In this document: positions 25,639 through 33,464 of the stretch, in pieces
How the letters are laid out: each line of letters begins with the position of its first letter
Numbering within the stretch: position 1 is the first letter of the stretch
Origin: Gammaproteobacteria bacterium
GTDB lineage: Bacteria > Pseudomonadota > Gammaproteobacteria > SG8-11
Assembly (NCBI GenBank): GCA_024641505.1
Contig: JAHECY010000033.1
Span: forward strand, 1 to 40,474
Direction of reading: 5' to 3'
Length of the DNA: 40,474 nt
The notes under the pieces: model-generated
Databases searched by the model: none
What the model saw: the letters and a program-made list of their open reading frames with translations, nothing else
What the model was told of the DNA's origin: nothing
Position numbers and translations under genes: made by a program

Positions 25639-27165
25639 CTATTTAATTTCTGAGAGAAATCCGTGTGCCAGTTGGCCGCGGGTGGGTTCATAACTCGGAT
25701 AAGGGTAGATCTGATTCAAGGGCATACTGCGGCCAGCGGTTTGCACAATGCGTACATGCTCGCGCCGGAATTCACGGGCGTTGGACAGACCGCAGGAATG
25801 CGCGATCTCATCCAACTCATAGTTGAGCCAATGGGCGTAGGTGGCCACGCGCTCCGCTTTGTTGACCACCACTAAGCCCTTCTGCAACCGTTTGTTATGG
25901 GTGGTAATACCCGTGGGACAGGTATCCTTGTGGCATTGCAGGGACTGGATGCAACCCAGAGCAAACATGAATCCCCGTGCCGACACCACGAAGTCCGCGC
26001 CCACGCACAATGCCCACGCGACATCCGCACTGGTCACCAATTTACCCGAAGCGATCACATGGATACGATCTTTCAATCCATAGCGGATCAATGTATCCAC
26101 GGCCATGGGCAAACTTTCGCATAAAGGTAAACCGACATGATCCGCCAATACTTGCGGAGTCGCGCCGGAGCCGCCATCGCCGCCGTCCACGGTAATAAAA
26201 TCCGGCGCGCCATCCAAGCCATGCCGGCGAATAGCCTCGCAAATCATGGACAGGAAAGTTTCACTCGACACCACGCATTTGAATCCGACCGGACGGCCGG
26301 TGACTTCCCGTATGTGTTGAATCATGCGAAGCAGATCCTCGGGGGTACGCACCTCTTTATGGCGATTCGGGCTGATGGAGGCCGTGAATGCCGCGATACC
26401 GCGAATGCGCGCCACTTCTTCGGATACCTTGACGGCCGGAATCACGCCACCCCGGCCCGGTTTAGCGCCTTGGGAAAGCTTGATCTCGAACGCCTTCACG
26501 CGCTGCGCCACTTCCCGCAATTTGGATTCAGACAGATTGCCATCGGCGTCACGCACACCGTATTTCGCCGTACCGATCTGATACACCAGATCACCCCCGC
26601 CTTCCAGGTGACAGCTCGCCAGCCCACCCTCGCCGGTATTGAGCCAGATTCCCGCTTTTGCCGCGCCCTGCGACAGCGCGCTGATCGCCGGGGCTGACAG
26701 GGCACCAAAGCTCATGCCGGAGATATTGAAAATTCGGTTGGCAATAAACGGATGCTCGCACTGCGGACCAATCACCATGGGTGGCGCCGGCGTGCATTCC
26801 TCCTCTAATTTCGGATAACCGGAGTTGACAAAAATCATGGTGCCCGGCTCCCGTAAATCGATGGTGGAACCAAAGCCGATCAAGCCACCCAGACCTTTGG
26901 CTGTACGATAGATCCAGGCTCGCGTCGCCCTGTTAAAAGGCAATTCCTCGCGGTCATGAGCGAAAAAGTATTGGCGAAAGTATTCCCCTTGACGTTCCAG
27001 GAAATAGCGCAGTCGGCCGATGACGGGGAAATTGCGCCGCACGGCATGGTGGGTTTGGGTCATGTCATGGACGAACATGACCAACAGCACCAGCATGACG
27101 ATACCCGCCATCCAGCCCATGATCACGACCACCCAGTTAACGATATTTAATGATGTTTCAGACAA
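25639..27165 (-). CDS. Membrane-anchored FMN-binding glutamate-synthase-like protein
   Basis: 508 residues. An N-terminal helix at about 8-32 (NIVNWVVVIMGWMAGIVML) anchors a long FMN-binding domain of the glutamate synthase central type (GSTIDLREPG, ISGMSFGALS, TVDGGDGGSGATP). A 3Fe-4S motif C-x5-C-x4-C (CIQSLQCHKDTC) is intact, as in GltB. There is no N-terminal glutaminase domain and no GltD-type partner nearby, so the nitrogen donor and electron source are unclear; related standalone proteins are common and mostly uncharacterised. The start is probably TTG 27165 without a clear Shine-Dalgarno; ATG 27120 is possible. It follows the acyltransferase gene by about 20 bases. Confidence 0.88.
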   Translation of the reverse strand: MSETSLNIVNWVVVIMGWMAGIVMLVLLVMFVHDMTQTHHAVRRNFPVIGRLRYFLERQGEYFRQYFFAHDREELPFNRATRAWIYRTAKGLGGLIGFGSTIDLREPGTMIFVNSGYPKLEEECTPAPPMVIGPQCEHPFIANRIFNISGMSFGALSAPAISALSQGAAKAGIWLNTGEGGLASCHLEGGGDLVYQIGTAKYGVRDADGNLSESKLREVAQRVKAFEIKLSQGAKPGRGGVIPAVKVSEEVARIRGIAAFTASISPNRHKEVRTPEDLLRMIQHIREVTGRPVGFKCVVSSETFLSMICEAIRRHGLDGAPDFITVDGGDGGSGATPQVLADHVGLPLCESLPMAVDTLIRYGLKDRIHVIASGKLVTSADVAWALCVGADFVVSARGFMFALGCIQSLQCHKDTCPTGITTHNKRLQKGLVVVNKAERVATYAHWLNYELDEIAHSCGLSNAREFRREHVRIVQTAGRSMPLNQIYPYPSYEPTRGQLAHGFLSEIK

Positions 27166-27186
27166 GCGGAATACCGGTTTCAGAAA

Positions 27187-27882
27187 TCAGAGACCAGTCC
27201 CATGCAAAATGCGTGCTATGTCAGAGAGACAGGCATCATAACTCTGCTTATCGCAAGCCATCGGTGCGTGCAGTGTCAGGCTCACCCGGCTGGGCAAGAT
27301 CAGAGACGGCAGCACATATCCCGGGGCGCGTACACCTGAGATAAAGACCGGATAGATCTGCGTGCCACTGCGTTGCGCCAACTTGATCACCCCGCCTTTG
27401 AGACGCGGCGGCACCTGCTCCGTCTGTTCCGGGACGTGAATGCGACCGTGCGGGAACAAGGCAATCACCTCACCGGCTGCCAGCGCGCGCAGGGCTTCCC
27501 GAAAGGCGAATTCCGGTCCGCCACCTCGTTCCACCGGAATGCAACCGGCGGCCTTGAACAACCATTTCAGCCCAAAACGTTCATACTCTTCCCGAGCAAT
27601 AAGAAATCGCAGGGGTCGACGCGCGGCGGCCACCAGCAAAAACGGATCCAGTCCGGAGATATGATTACTGACAACCAACGCGGCGCCCTGCGCCGGCAAC
27701 GGGATCATTTGACCCTGCAAACCATGCACATGCCGGCACACCCACCGGATCAGACAATCGACGCGGTTGATCCAAACACCGCCCCAATCAATACATTCTG
27801 TATGGCTGCACCATCGTATCAACATTCGATAGGCAATGATTCCCAAGACGCCCAAAGCGGCGAGCACCAACCCGATCACCAT
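27187..27882 (-). CDS. PlsC-type 1-acylglycerol-3-phosphate acyltransferase
   Basis: 231 residues. An N-terminal membrane helix (VIGLVLAALGVLGIIAYRML) precedes a PlsC domain. The acyltransferase H-x4-D motif is NHISGLDPF at about 74-82; the second motif, usually FPEGTR, reads FPHGRI, and the third includes GCIPVERGG. The FPEG Glu is replaced by His, so substrate or activity may differ. ATG 27882 has GAGGAG about five bases upstream and is preferred to the TTG at 27894. It is first of two genes with the glutamate-synthase-like protein. Confidence 0.88.
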   Translation of the reverse strand: MVIGLVLAALGVLGIIAYRMLIRWCSHTECIDWGGVWINRVDCLIRWVCRHVHGLQGQMIPLPAQGAALVVSNHISGLDPFLLVAAARRPLRFLIAREEYERFGLKWLFKAAGCIPVERGGGPEFAFREALRALAAGEVIALFPHGRIHVPEQTEQVPPRLKGGVIKLAQRSGTQIYPVFISGVRAPGYVLPSLILPSRVSLTLHAPMACDKQSYDACLSDIARILHGTGL

Positions 27883-28020
27883 AAAACTCCTCAACCTTCG
27901 GTCACAGGTTTAAGTACATCATGACGTGATACAACAGACAATGCGCACCTTTGGCGTAACGGCTGGTCATGATTTGCACACTCTGGACTTTCGCGGAAGT
28001 GCAGCGCTCGCGACCGGCGA

Positions 28021-28500
28021 TTACTTTTTCTTCTTCGTGGATTTTTTCTTGGTCTTGACCTCGCCCTTGGCACCGGCGGATTGCAGCAGCTCGATCAGGG
28101 CAACGTTGGCATATTGGTCGGCAATCGACAGGGGGGTAAAACCGGCACTGGTTTTCACATTGACATCGGCGCCATAGGCGATGAGGTCCCGCACCAGAGG
28201 TTCGCTGCCGGAATGTACGGCATCGATCAAAGCGGCAGAGCCAATGCTGTCCTTGGCATTGACATCGGCTCCCACGGACACCAACACCCGAGCCACGGTA
28301 CGGTTGCCAAAATGGGCGGCCGCCATCAATGCGGTCTTGCCCAGTTTATTGGCGCTGTTCACATCCACCCCGGAGGCCAGCAATCCTTCCACCTTATCCT
28401 GGTCGCCAATACGGGAGGCGCTGAGCAACTCATCCACAGGCTCTGCCTGGGCACTGCCCAGTATCAGTAAACAAATGAGGAAAAACCCATGTTTCGTCAT
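28021..28500 (-). CDS. Periplasmic ankyrin-repeat protein with Lys-rich tail
   Basis: 159 residues. A signal peptide (about 1-19, LICLLILGSAQA) is followed by four ankyrin repeats (KVEGLLASGVDVNSANKLGK, then TALMAAAHFGNRTVARVLVS and two more). The C-terminus is strongly basic (KTKKKSTKKKK). It is a protein-binding module; the partner is unknown. No obvious operon: 138 bases separate it from the acyltransferase downstream, and a repeat array lies upstream. Confidence 0.87.
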   Translation of the reverse strand: MTKHGFFLICLLILGSAQAEPVDELLSASRIGDQDKVEGLLASGVDVNSANKLGKTALMAAAHFGNRTVARVLVSVGADVNAKDSIGSAALIDAVHSGSEPLVRDLIAYGADVNVKTSAGFTPLSIADQYANVALIELLQSAGAKGEVKTKKKSTKKKK

Positions 28501-28645
28501 AAACAGATAGAATTACCGGATACTCTTGCAGTCATCAGCAAAAGTATCGGGAATTCCAGAGAATTCTTAAGTAAGCCGAATAAATCAGTGCCTAGGGAAT
28601 ACTAATTTAACAACCGTGGAAACTACTGAAAAATTGTTGTTATGC

Positions 28646-29070
28646 GTAGGGTGCGTATGACGCACCGCTTTTGCCCTCGCTTCCGCGGCTTCGTCTACAA
28701 CAAAAAACCGGTGCGTCATACGCACCCTACACGACGGGGTGTTATTGCGAAGCTTTGAGGTAACGCCACCTTCGCTCGGCACATAATGCGCACTGCTCTG
28801 CGCAGGGTGCGTATGACGCACCGCTTTTGCTCTTGCTTCCGCGGCTTCGTCTACAACAAAAAACCGGTGCGTCATACGCACCCTACACGACGGGGTGTTA
28901 TTGCAAAGCTTTGAGGTAACGCCACCTTCGCTCGGCACATAATGCGCACTGCTCTGCGCAGGGTGCGTATGACGCACTGCTCTGCGTAGGGTGCGTATGA
29001 CGCACCGCTTTTGCCCTCGCTTCCGCGGCTTCGTCTACAACAAAAAACCGGTGCGTCATACGCACCCTAC
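28646..29070. repeat. Array of three palindromic repeat units, 156-base period
   Basis: Units of about 85 bases lie at 28646-28730, 28805-28886 and 28986-29070. Each begins GTAGGGTGCGTATGACGCACC (third and first) or the same from GGG, and ends with the inverse GGTGCGTCATACGCACCCTAC, so a long stem encloses a conserved core with TTCCGCGGCTTCGTC and ACAACAAAAAACC. Units 1-2 and 2-3 are separated by a near-identical spacer of about 74 bases. A 28-base partial copy at 28961-28988 precedes unit 3. The minus-strand frame across the array is a repeat artefact. Confidence 0.9.
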
Positions 29071-29134
29071 GCCGGCGTCATAGACAGGTGCGATCCTGGT
29101 CGGCCGGCGTCATAGACAGGTGCGACTCGGGTCG
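29071..29134. repeat. Tandem duplication of a 32-base unit
   Basis: Two copies of a 32-base unit beginning GCCGGCGTCATAGACAGGTG follow the palindromic array directly, differing at a few bases near their ends. They separate the array from the CBS gene stop by seven bases. Confidence 0.85.
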
Positions 29135-29141
29135 GCAGGTG

Positions 29142-29546
29142 TCAGGCATCCTGACACATGCCTTTGAGCACCATATCGGTAAGACTGACGATACCCACCA
29201 CGGCGCCGCCATTCACCACCGGCGCACGCGACAGGCTAAGACGCTGAAACAAGCGCGCGCAGTAGCGTATGTCCATCACCGGGTCCACGGTAACCACGGG
29301 CTTGACCATCACCTCATAGACGTTGACGCGTTCCGGCGCTTTATCCTTGGCCAGCACTTGACGCGCGATATCGGAAATCAGCAACATGCCGTACTCGTCA
29401 TCATTGTGACGTTTGTTCACGATCAGACATTTGGTCTCAATGTGCTTCATGGTCCGCAATGCCTCCTGGATCGTCGCCATGCCGTCCACCATATCGAAAC
29501 CTTTTTTCATAACATCCTGCACCCGGATGACAACTCGATCTTTCAT
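29142..29546 (-). CDS. Twin CBS-domain protein
   Basis: 134 residues forming one Bateman module: CBS1 at about 8-65 (VQDVMKKGFDMVDGMATIQE, ending LLISDIARQV) and CBS2 at about 75-130 (EVMVKPVVTVDPVMDIRY, ending GIVSLTDMVLKG). Such modules bind adenine nucleotides or SAM and gate partner proteins. Its ATG overlaps the PII-like stop (ATGA), and it closes the DUF1538 operon, so I infer that it senses cellular nucleotide state for that membrane complex. An inverted repeat TGTCAGG/CCTGACA overlaps its stop codon. Confidence 0.92.
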   Translation of the reverse strand: MKDRVVIRVQDVMKKGFDMVDGMATIQEALRTMKHIETKCLIVNKRHNDDEYGMLLISDIARQVLAKDKAPERVNVYEVMVKPVVTVDPVMDIRYCARLFQRLSLSRAPVVNGGAVVGIVSLTDMVLKGMCQDA

Positions 29547-29893
29547 ATTTCCTCCTCAACTTTTTCCGTGAGGCTTACCACCTGCTTCGCTACGCCCACC
29601 GCATCCTCGACATCGATCATAAATGCGATGCCTTGACCGGACTTGCGGTCCATCTCTCCGGCCTCGGCAATCTTCTCCAGAATCTTACGGGACAGGTGCT
29701 CCTCCACCAGCAGCAACACCACGTCGCGCTGACTTTCCAAAGATAAGCCAAAAAATGTTTTTGTCTGGCGCAGCCCTTCGCCGCGCGCATTGTTGATTAC
29801 GGTGGCACCGGTAGCGCCGCAGTCACGCGCCGCGTTCATGACCTGGTCGGTCTTGTCGTCCTCCACCAGGGCGATTATGAGTTTGAAATGCAT
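29543..29893 (-). CDS. PII-like signalling protein
   Basis: 116 residues aligned with PII: HFKLIIALVEDDKTDQVMNA as beta1-alpha1, then GATGATVINNARGEG as beta2, a shortened T-loop (LRQTKTFFGLSLESQ) without the uridylylatable Tyr of GlnB, and a C-terminal half with VEEHLSRKILEKIAEAG and a GQGIAFMIDVEDAV strand. Canonical PII binds ATP/ADP and 2-oxoglutarate; which of these applies here is unknown. It lies three bases after the second DUF1538 gene and overlaps the CBS gene by four. GGAGGA precedes the ATG. Confidence 0.9.
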   Translation of the reverse strand: MHFKLIIALVEDDKTDQVMNAARDCGATGATVINNARGEGLRQTKTFFGLSLESQRDVVLLLVEEHLSRKILEKIAEAGEMDRKSGQGIAFMIDVEDAVGVAKQVVSLTEKVEEEI

Positions 29894-29896
29894 GCA

Positions 29897-30673
29897 CTAT
29901 TCCTCCATATTGGATTTCTGCATTCCGCGCCGGGCCCGCCACTCACTCAGCTGAGCATAGCCCATTACGGTAATCATAGGGAACAAACTAGCAAACGCGA
30001 TCAGCCCGAATCCGTCGAGCATCGGACTGCGTCCGGGAACGGTTGCCGCCAAACCCAGACCGAGCGCCGCCACCACCGGTACCGTTACCGTTGATGTGGT
30101 GACACCGCCGGAATCATAGGCCAGCCCGACAATTATCTTGGGCGCGAAATAGGTTTGCACGATCACCAGCACATAACCCGCGATGATATAATAATGCAAG
30201 GGGGTGCCGGTGACGATGCGGAACGTGCCCAGCGCGATACCCGCCGCCACGCCAATGGCTACGGCGACACGTAACCCCCACACCGTAATGGCACCACCGG
30301 ATACTTCCTGAGCCTTGATAGCCACCGCCATCAGCGCGGGTTCCGCGATGGTGGTGGCGAATCCAATGGCGGCGCCGAAAATATAGACCCAGTAATAATC
30401 CCGCCAATTCAATCCACTCGAGTTACCGAGAAACTCCGGCGCCGTCAACTGACTGGCCATCAGTTTACCTATGGGGAACAATGCTTCCTCCAGGCCCATG
30501 AGGAACAACACCATGCCCACCAATACGTAGAAAAATCCCAGCAGGATCTTGCGTAAATTAGGCACCGGTTTACGAATCACCAGTAACTGGAAGCCGAAAA
30601 TAATGGTCACAATGGGCGTAACATCGACCAATGTGGATTTGCAACTGCCGAGAAATTCCCAGAAAAATTCCAT
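29897..30673 (-). CDS. DUF1538 membrane protein, second subunit
   Basis: 258 residues with about six or seven membrane helices. DUF1538 hallmarks: [49 protein letters not shown] and [17 protein letters not shown]. The family is uncharacterised; the Gly/Ser/Thr-rich paired motifs resemble re-entrant loops of secondary transporters (inference). ATG 30673 overlaps the stop of the first subunit (TGATG); the GTG one codon earlier is less likely. The PII-like gene follows after three bases. Confidence 0.93.
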   Translation of the reverse strand: MEFFWEFLGSCKSTLVDVTPIVTIIFGFQLLVIRKPVPNLRKILLGFFYVLVGMVLFLMGLEEALFPIGKLMASQLTAPEFLGNSSGLNWRDYYWVYIFGAAIGFATTIAEPALMAVAIKAQEVSGGAITVWGLRVAVAIGVAAGIALGTFRIVTGTPLHYYIIAGYVLVIVQTYFAPKIIVGLAYDSGGVTTSTVTVPVVAALGLGLAATVPGRSPMLDGFGLIAFASLFPMITVMGYAQLSEWRARRGMQKSNMEE

Positions 30674-31404
30674 CACATCACCATGCCGTAGGCCATGACG
30701 AAAATCATGGGCGTCAATGACGCGAAGGCGATCAACCCGAATCCATCCAACATGGGGTTACGCCCGCGAATACTGGAGGCCAGACCGACGCCCAGCGCCG
30801 TCACCAGGGGCACGGTAATCGTCGAGGTCGTCACTCCTCCGGAATCGTAAGCAATCCCGATAATTTCCTTAGGCGCGAAGGTCGTCATCACCACCACGCC
30901 CAGGTAGCCCGTCATAATCAGGTAGTGGATGGGCCAGCCTTTGATGATGCGCACCACACCCAGCACGATCGCCAAACCCACGGACAACGCCACCGTCAAT
31001 CGCAGTCCGAAAGCGTAACGGCCCTGGGCGTCGACACTGTCCTCGATCATCCCGCCCGCCGCCGCCACCTGCGCGGCTTCCTTCGCGATTGCAATCAATG
31101 CCGGTTCCGCCACGGTGGTGGTAAATCCCAACGAGAAGGCAAACACCAGCAGCCAAAGAACGCTACCCTTACGCGCGAACGCGTGCGCCAGCGATTCGCC
31201 GATGGGGAACAATCCAATGCGCAATCCGCGTACAAACAAGGTCAACCCCGCCATCACCAGCAAGGTCCCAAACAGAATTTTTTCGATATGCGGTATCGGC
31301 TGGTGCAACACGATTAACTGAAAGAAAGCGATCACCGCGATGATAGGCAAGAGATCCCGAACACTTTCCAGCGTGGAATCATAAATTTCACGGAAGATTT
31401 TCAT
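30673..31404 (-). CDS. DUF1538 membrane protein, first subunit
   Basis: 243 residues, paralogous to its downstream neighbour. It shares [50 protein letters not shown] and [17 protein letters not shown] in the same order, plus an extra loop (about 115-130) absent from the other copy. The two halves probably form a pseudo-symmetric heterodimer. ATG 31404 follows a GGGGG tract closely; TTG 31413 is an alternative start. It heads the four-gene operon and is divergent from the sodium:amino-acid symporter gene, with 148 bases between. Confidence 0.92.
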   Translation of the reverse strand: MKIFREIYDSTLESVRDLLPIIAVIAFFQLIVLHQPIPHIEKILFGTLLVMAGLTLFVRGLRIGLFPIGESLAHAFARKGSVLWLLVFAFSLGFTTTVAEPALIAIAKEAAQVAAAGGMIEDSVDAQGRYAFGLRLTVALSVGLAIVLGVVRIIKGWPIHYLIMTGYLGVVVMTTFAPKEIIGIAYDSGGVTTSTITVPLVTALGVGLASSIRGRNPMLDGFGLIAFASLTPMIFVMAYGMVM

Positions 31405-31552
31405 TACCCCCAATCATAGTAACCAACTGCGCCGGACACCATCACTATTTTCAGCCAATAGTGTTTCCAATGTAGCCTATGCTATGATCGAACGCACCCG
31501 ATGAGCTGTAACCAATTACAATACTAACAATACACGGCGCGAGGATACCAAT

Positions 31553-32923
31553 GTGGGCGATTTTGTCGAAAAGCTGACCCAATGGAGTGGTGATCTGGCA
31601 GGGATGCTATGGGGGAGTCCAATCACCCTGATCGTTTTACTGGGTGTGGGCGTTTATCTGACATTTAAAATGCGCTTTATTCAAATTCGCGGCTTTCGCC
31701 ACAGCATCGATTTAGTGCGCGGCAAGTACAGCAAGCCCGAAGATGTCGGCGAGGTTTCCCATTTCCAGGCATTATCCACCGCCTTGTCCGCAACCGTAGG
31801 CACCGGCAATATCGCCGGCGTCGCCACGGCTATCGCCCTGGGTGGGCCAGGCGCATTATTCTGGATGTGGGTTACCGCGGCCATCGGCATGGCGACCAAG
31901 TTCGCGGAATGCTCCCTGTCCTTGAAATTCCGGGAAGTGGCACCGGACGGCCAAATCGCCGGCGGCCCCATGTACACCCTGCTGCATGGCCTGAAAATGA
32001 AGCGCACCGCCGCGGCCTTTGCCACGTTTGCCATGATTGCATCCTTTGGCATCGGCAATATGGTGCAGGCCAATTCCGTGGTGGACGGTTTAAATTACAT
32101 TTTCCCGGGCGCCAATGAACAGGGTTGGGGCATCGGCGTGGTGATGGCGGTGTTGGTGGGTCTGGTGATTCTCGGGGGCGTCAAGCGTATCGCCAAGGTC
32201 GCCAGCGCCATCGTGCCGTTCATGGCCATCATGTATATCGCCGCGGCCATGATCGTTCTGCTCAACCATCTCGCGGACCTGCCCGGCGCTATCCTTACCG
32301 TCGTTAACAGCGCGCTGAACCCCTGGGCAGTAGGCGGTGGCGCCGTGGGCGAAGCCATTCGCTGGGGGGTGGCGCGCGGTTTATTCTCCAATGAAGCAGG
32401 TCTGGGATCTTCCCCCATGGCGCATGCCGCCGCCCGCACCAACGAACCGGTTCGGGAAGGTCTGGTGGCCATGATGGAACCCTTTATTGACACACTGATC
32501 ATTTGCAGCATGACCGGTCTGGTGATCATCGTCACCGGCGCCTATATCGACCGCCCTGAAGAATTGAAGGGCGCCGCTCTCACCGCGCATGCCTTCAGCC
32601 AGGTGTTGGGCCAGGGCGGCGCCTGGGTGGTGGGTTTCGGCCTCTGTTTGTTTGCATTTTCCACCATGATTTCCTGGTCCTACTATGGCGATCGCTCCAC
32701 CTATTTTCTGTTCGGCGAGAAAGCGGTGATGCCCTACCGGGTGCTGTACACCGTTGCGGTCGTGCTTGGCGCCGCCGTGCCCTTGAATCTGGTATGGAAC
32801 ATTGCGGATTCCATGAACCTGCTCATGGCCATTCCTAATTTGATTTGCCTGGTGCTGCTGGCGAAACTGGTCAAAGACATGGCGGATGATTATTATTCAC
32901 GAACCCATGAAAGAACTTCGTAA
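31553..32923 (+). CDS. Sodium:alanine/glycine symporter (AGCS family)
   Basis: 456 residues with about ten membrane helices. The AGCS signature GTGNIAGVATAIALGGPGA lies at about 83-101, and FSNEAGLGSSPMAHAAARTN near 280 is the second conserved block. The family imports alanine or glycine with sodium. Translation starts at GTG 31553 (GTGGGCGATTTT) behind GAGGA; an overlapping ATG at 31551 is out of frame and gives only eight codons. It is divergent from the DUF1538 operon. Confidence 0.93.
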   Translation: MGDFVEKLTQWSGDLAGMLWGSPITLIVLLGVGVYLTFKMRFIQIRGFRHSIDLVRGKYSKPEDVGEVSHFQALSTALSATVGTGNIAGVATAIALGGPGALFWMWVTAAIGMATKFAECSLSLKFREVAPDGQIAGGPMYTLLHGLKMKRTAAAFATFAMIASFGIGNMVQANSVVDGLNYIFPGANEQGWGIGVVMAVLVGLVILGGVKRIAKVASAIVPFMAIMYIAAAMIVLLNHLADLPGAILTVVNSALNPWAVGGGAVGEAIRWGVARGLFSNEAGLGSSPMAHAAARTNEPVREGLVAMMEPFIDTLIICSMTGLVIIVTGAYIDRPEELKGAALTAHAFSQVLGQGGAWVVGFGLCLFAFSTMISWSYYGDRSTYFLFGEKAVMPYRVLYTVAVVLGAAVPLNLVWNIADSMNLLMAIPNLICLVLLAKLVKDMADDYYSRTHERTS

Positions 32924-32948
32924 CCGACCAACACCCCGGCAGGCATCG

Positions 32949-33464
32949 ATGAAAAAAATGCTCCTGCTCGCGGTGCTGTTGCTCCCGGCGCCCGGCGCCA
33001 TGGCGCAGGGCGCACAGTACACCCGGGCCTTGATGGTCATGGGCGCGGCGGAAGGTTATGATGCCGGCATGGCCATGGGTTTGGGGTATGGCGCGCACCT
33101 GCCCGATTCGCTGCGTTACCTGAGCCTGGAGGGAGACGCCTCAAAAAATTTTTCGCACATGTCACAACACAATGCGGGCACGCAGATCAAACGTTCCTAT
33201 GCCCGGGCTGCGGTCTATGCCGCAGTGACATATCCGGTAGACCCCCGTTTTGACATCAAAGGCAGAATCGGTGTCCATTACACCAGCTACCAGGACCGGG
33301 ATGGCGGCACCGACGGCGTAACACGTGGACACGCGCACGGCATGGATACGGGAGTCGGCGTGCTCGTTCATTTTCGGGTGCAGCAGGATATCGTGGTGGA
33401 ATACACGACCACGACCTTGAATGACTTCACACAATTAATCATTGGCATGCAGTTCACTTTCTAA
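32949..33464 (+). CDS. Outer-membrane beta-barrel protein of unknown function
   Basis: 171 residues. Signal peptide MKKMLLLAVLLLPAPGAMAQ, then alternating strands (YDAGMAMGLGYGAHL; DIKGRIGVHYTSYQD; QQDIVVEYTTTTLNDF) and a C-terminal Phe (GMQFTF) recognised by the BAM complex. Its size fits an eight-stranded OmpA/OmpX-like or Opa-like barrel. ATG 32949 places the signal peptide at the N-terminus; the frame is open to 32886. nadC starts at the base after its stop codon. Confidence 0.82.
   Translation: MKKMLLLAVLLLPAPGAMAQGAQYTRALMVMGAAEGYDAGMAMGLGYGAHLPDSLRYLSLEGDASKNFSHMSQHNAGTQIKRSYARAAVYAAVTYPVDPRFDIKGRIGVHYTSYQDRDGGTDGVTRGHAHGMDTGVGVLVHFRVQQDIVVEYTTTTLNDFTQLIIGMQFTF

Noticed and set aside
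28585-28977. 130-codon minus-strand ORF with internally repeated protein sequence
   Set aside because: It is the translation of the palindromic repeat array; the protein repeat follows the DNA repeat and there is no Shine-Dalgarno or family match.
28646-29070. Possible CRISPR array
   Set aside because: Units are about 85 bases and the spacers between them are nearly identical; no cas genes are present.
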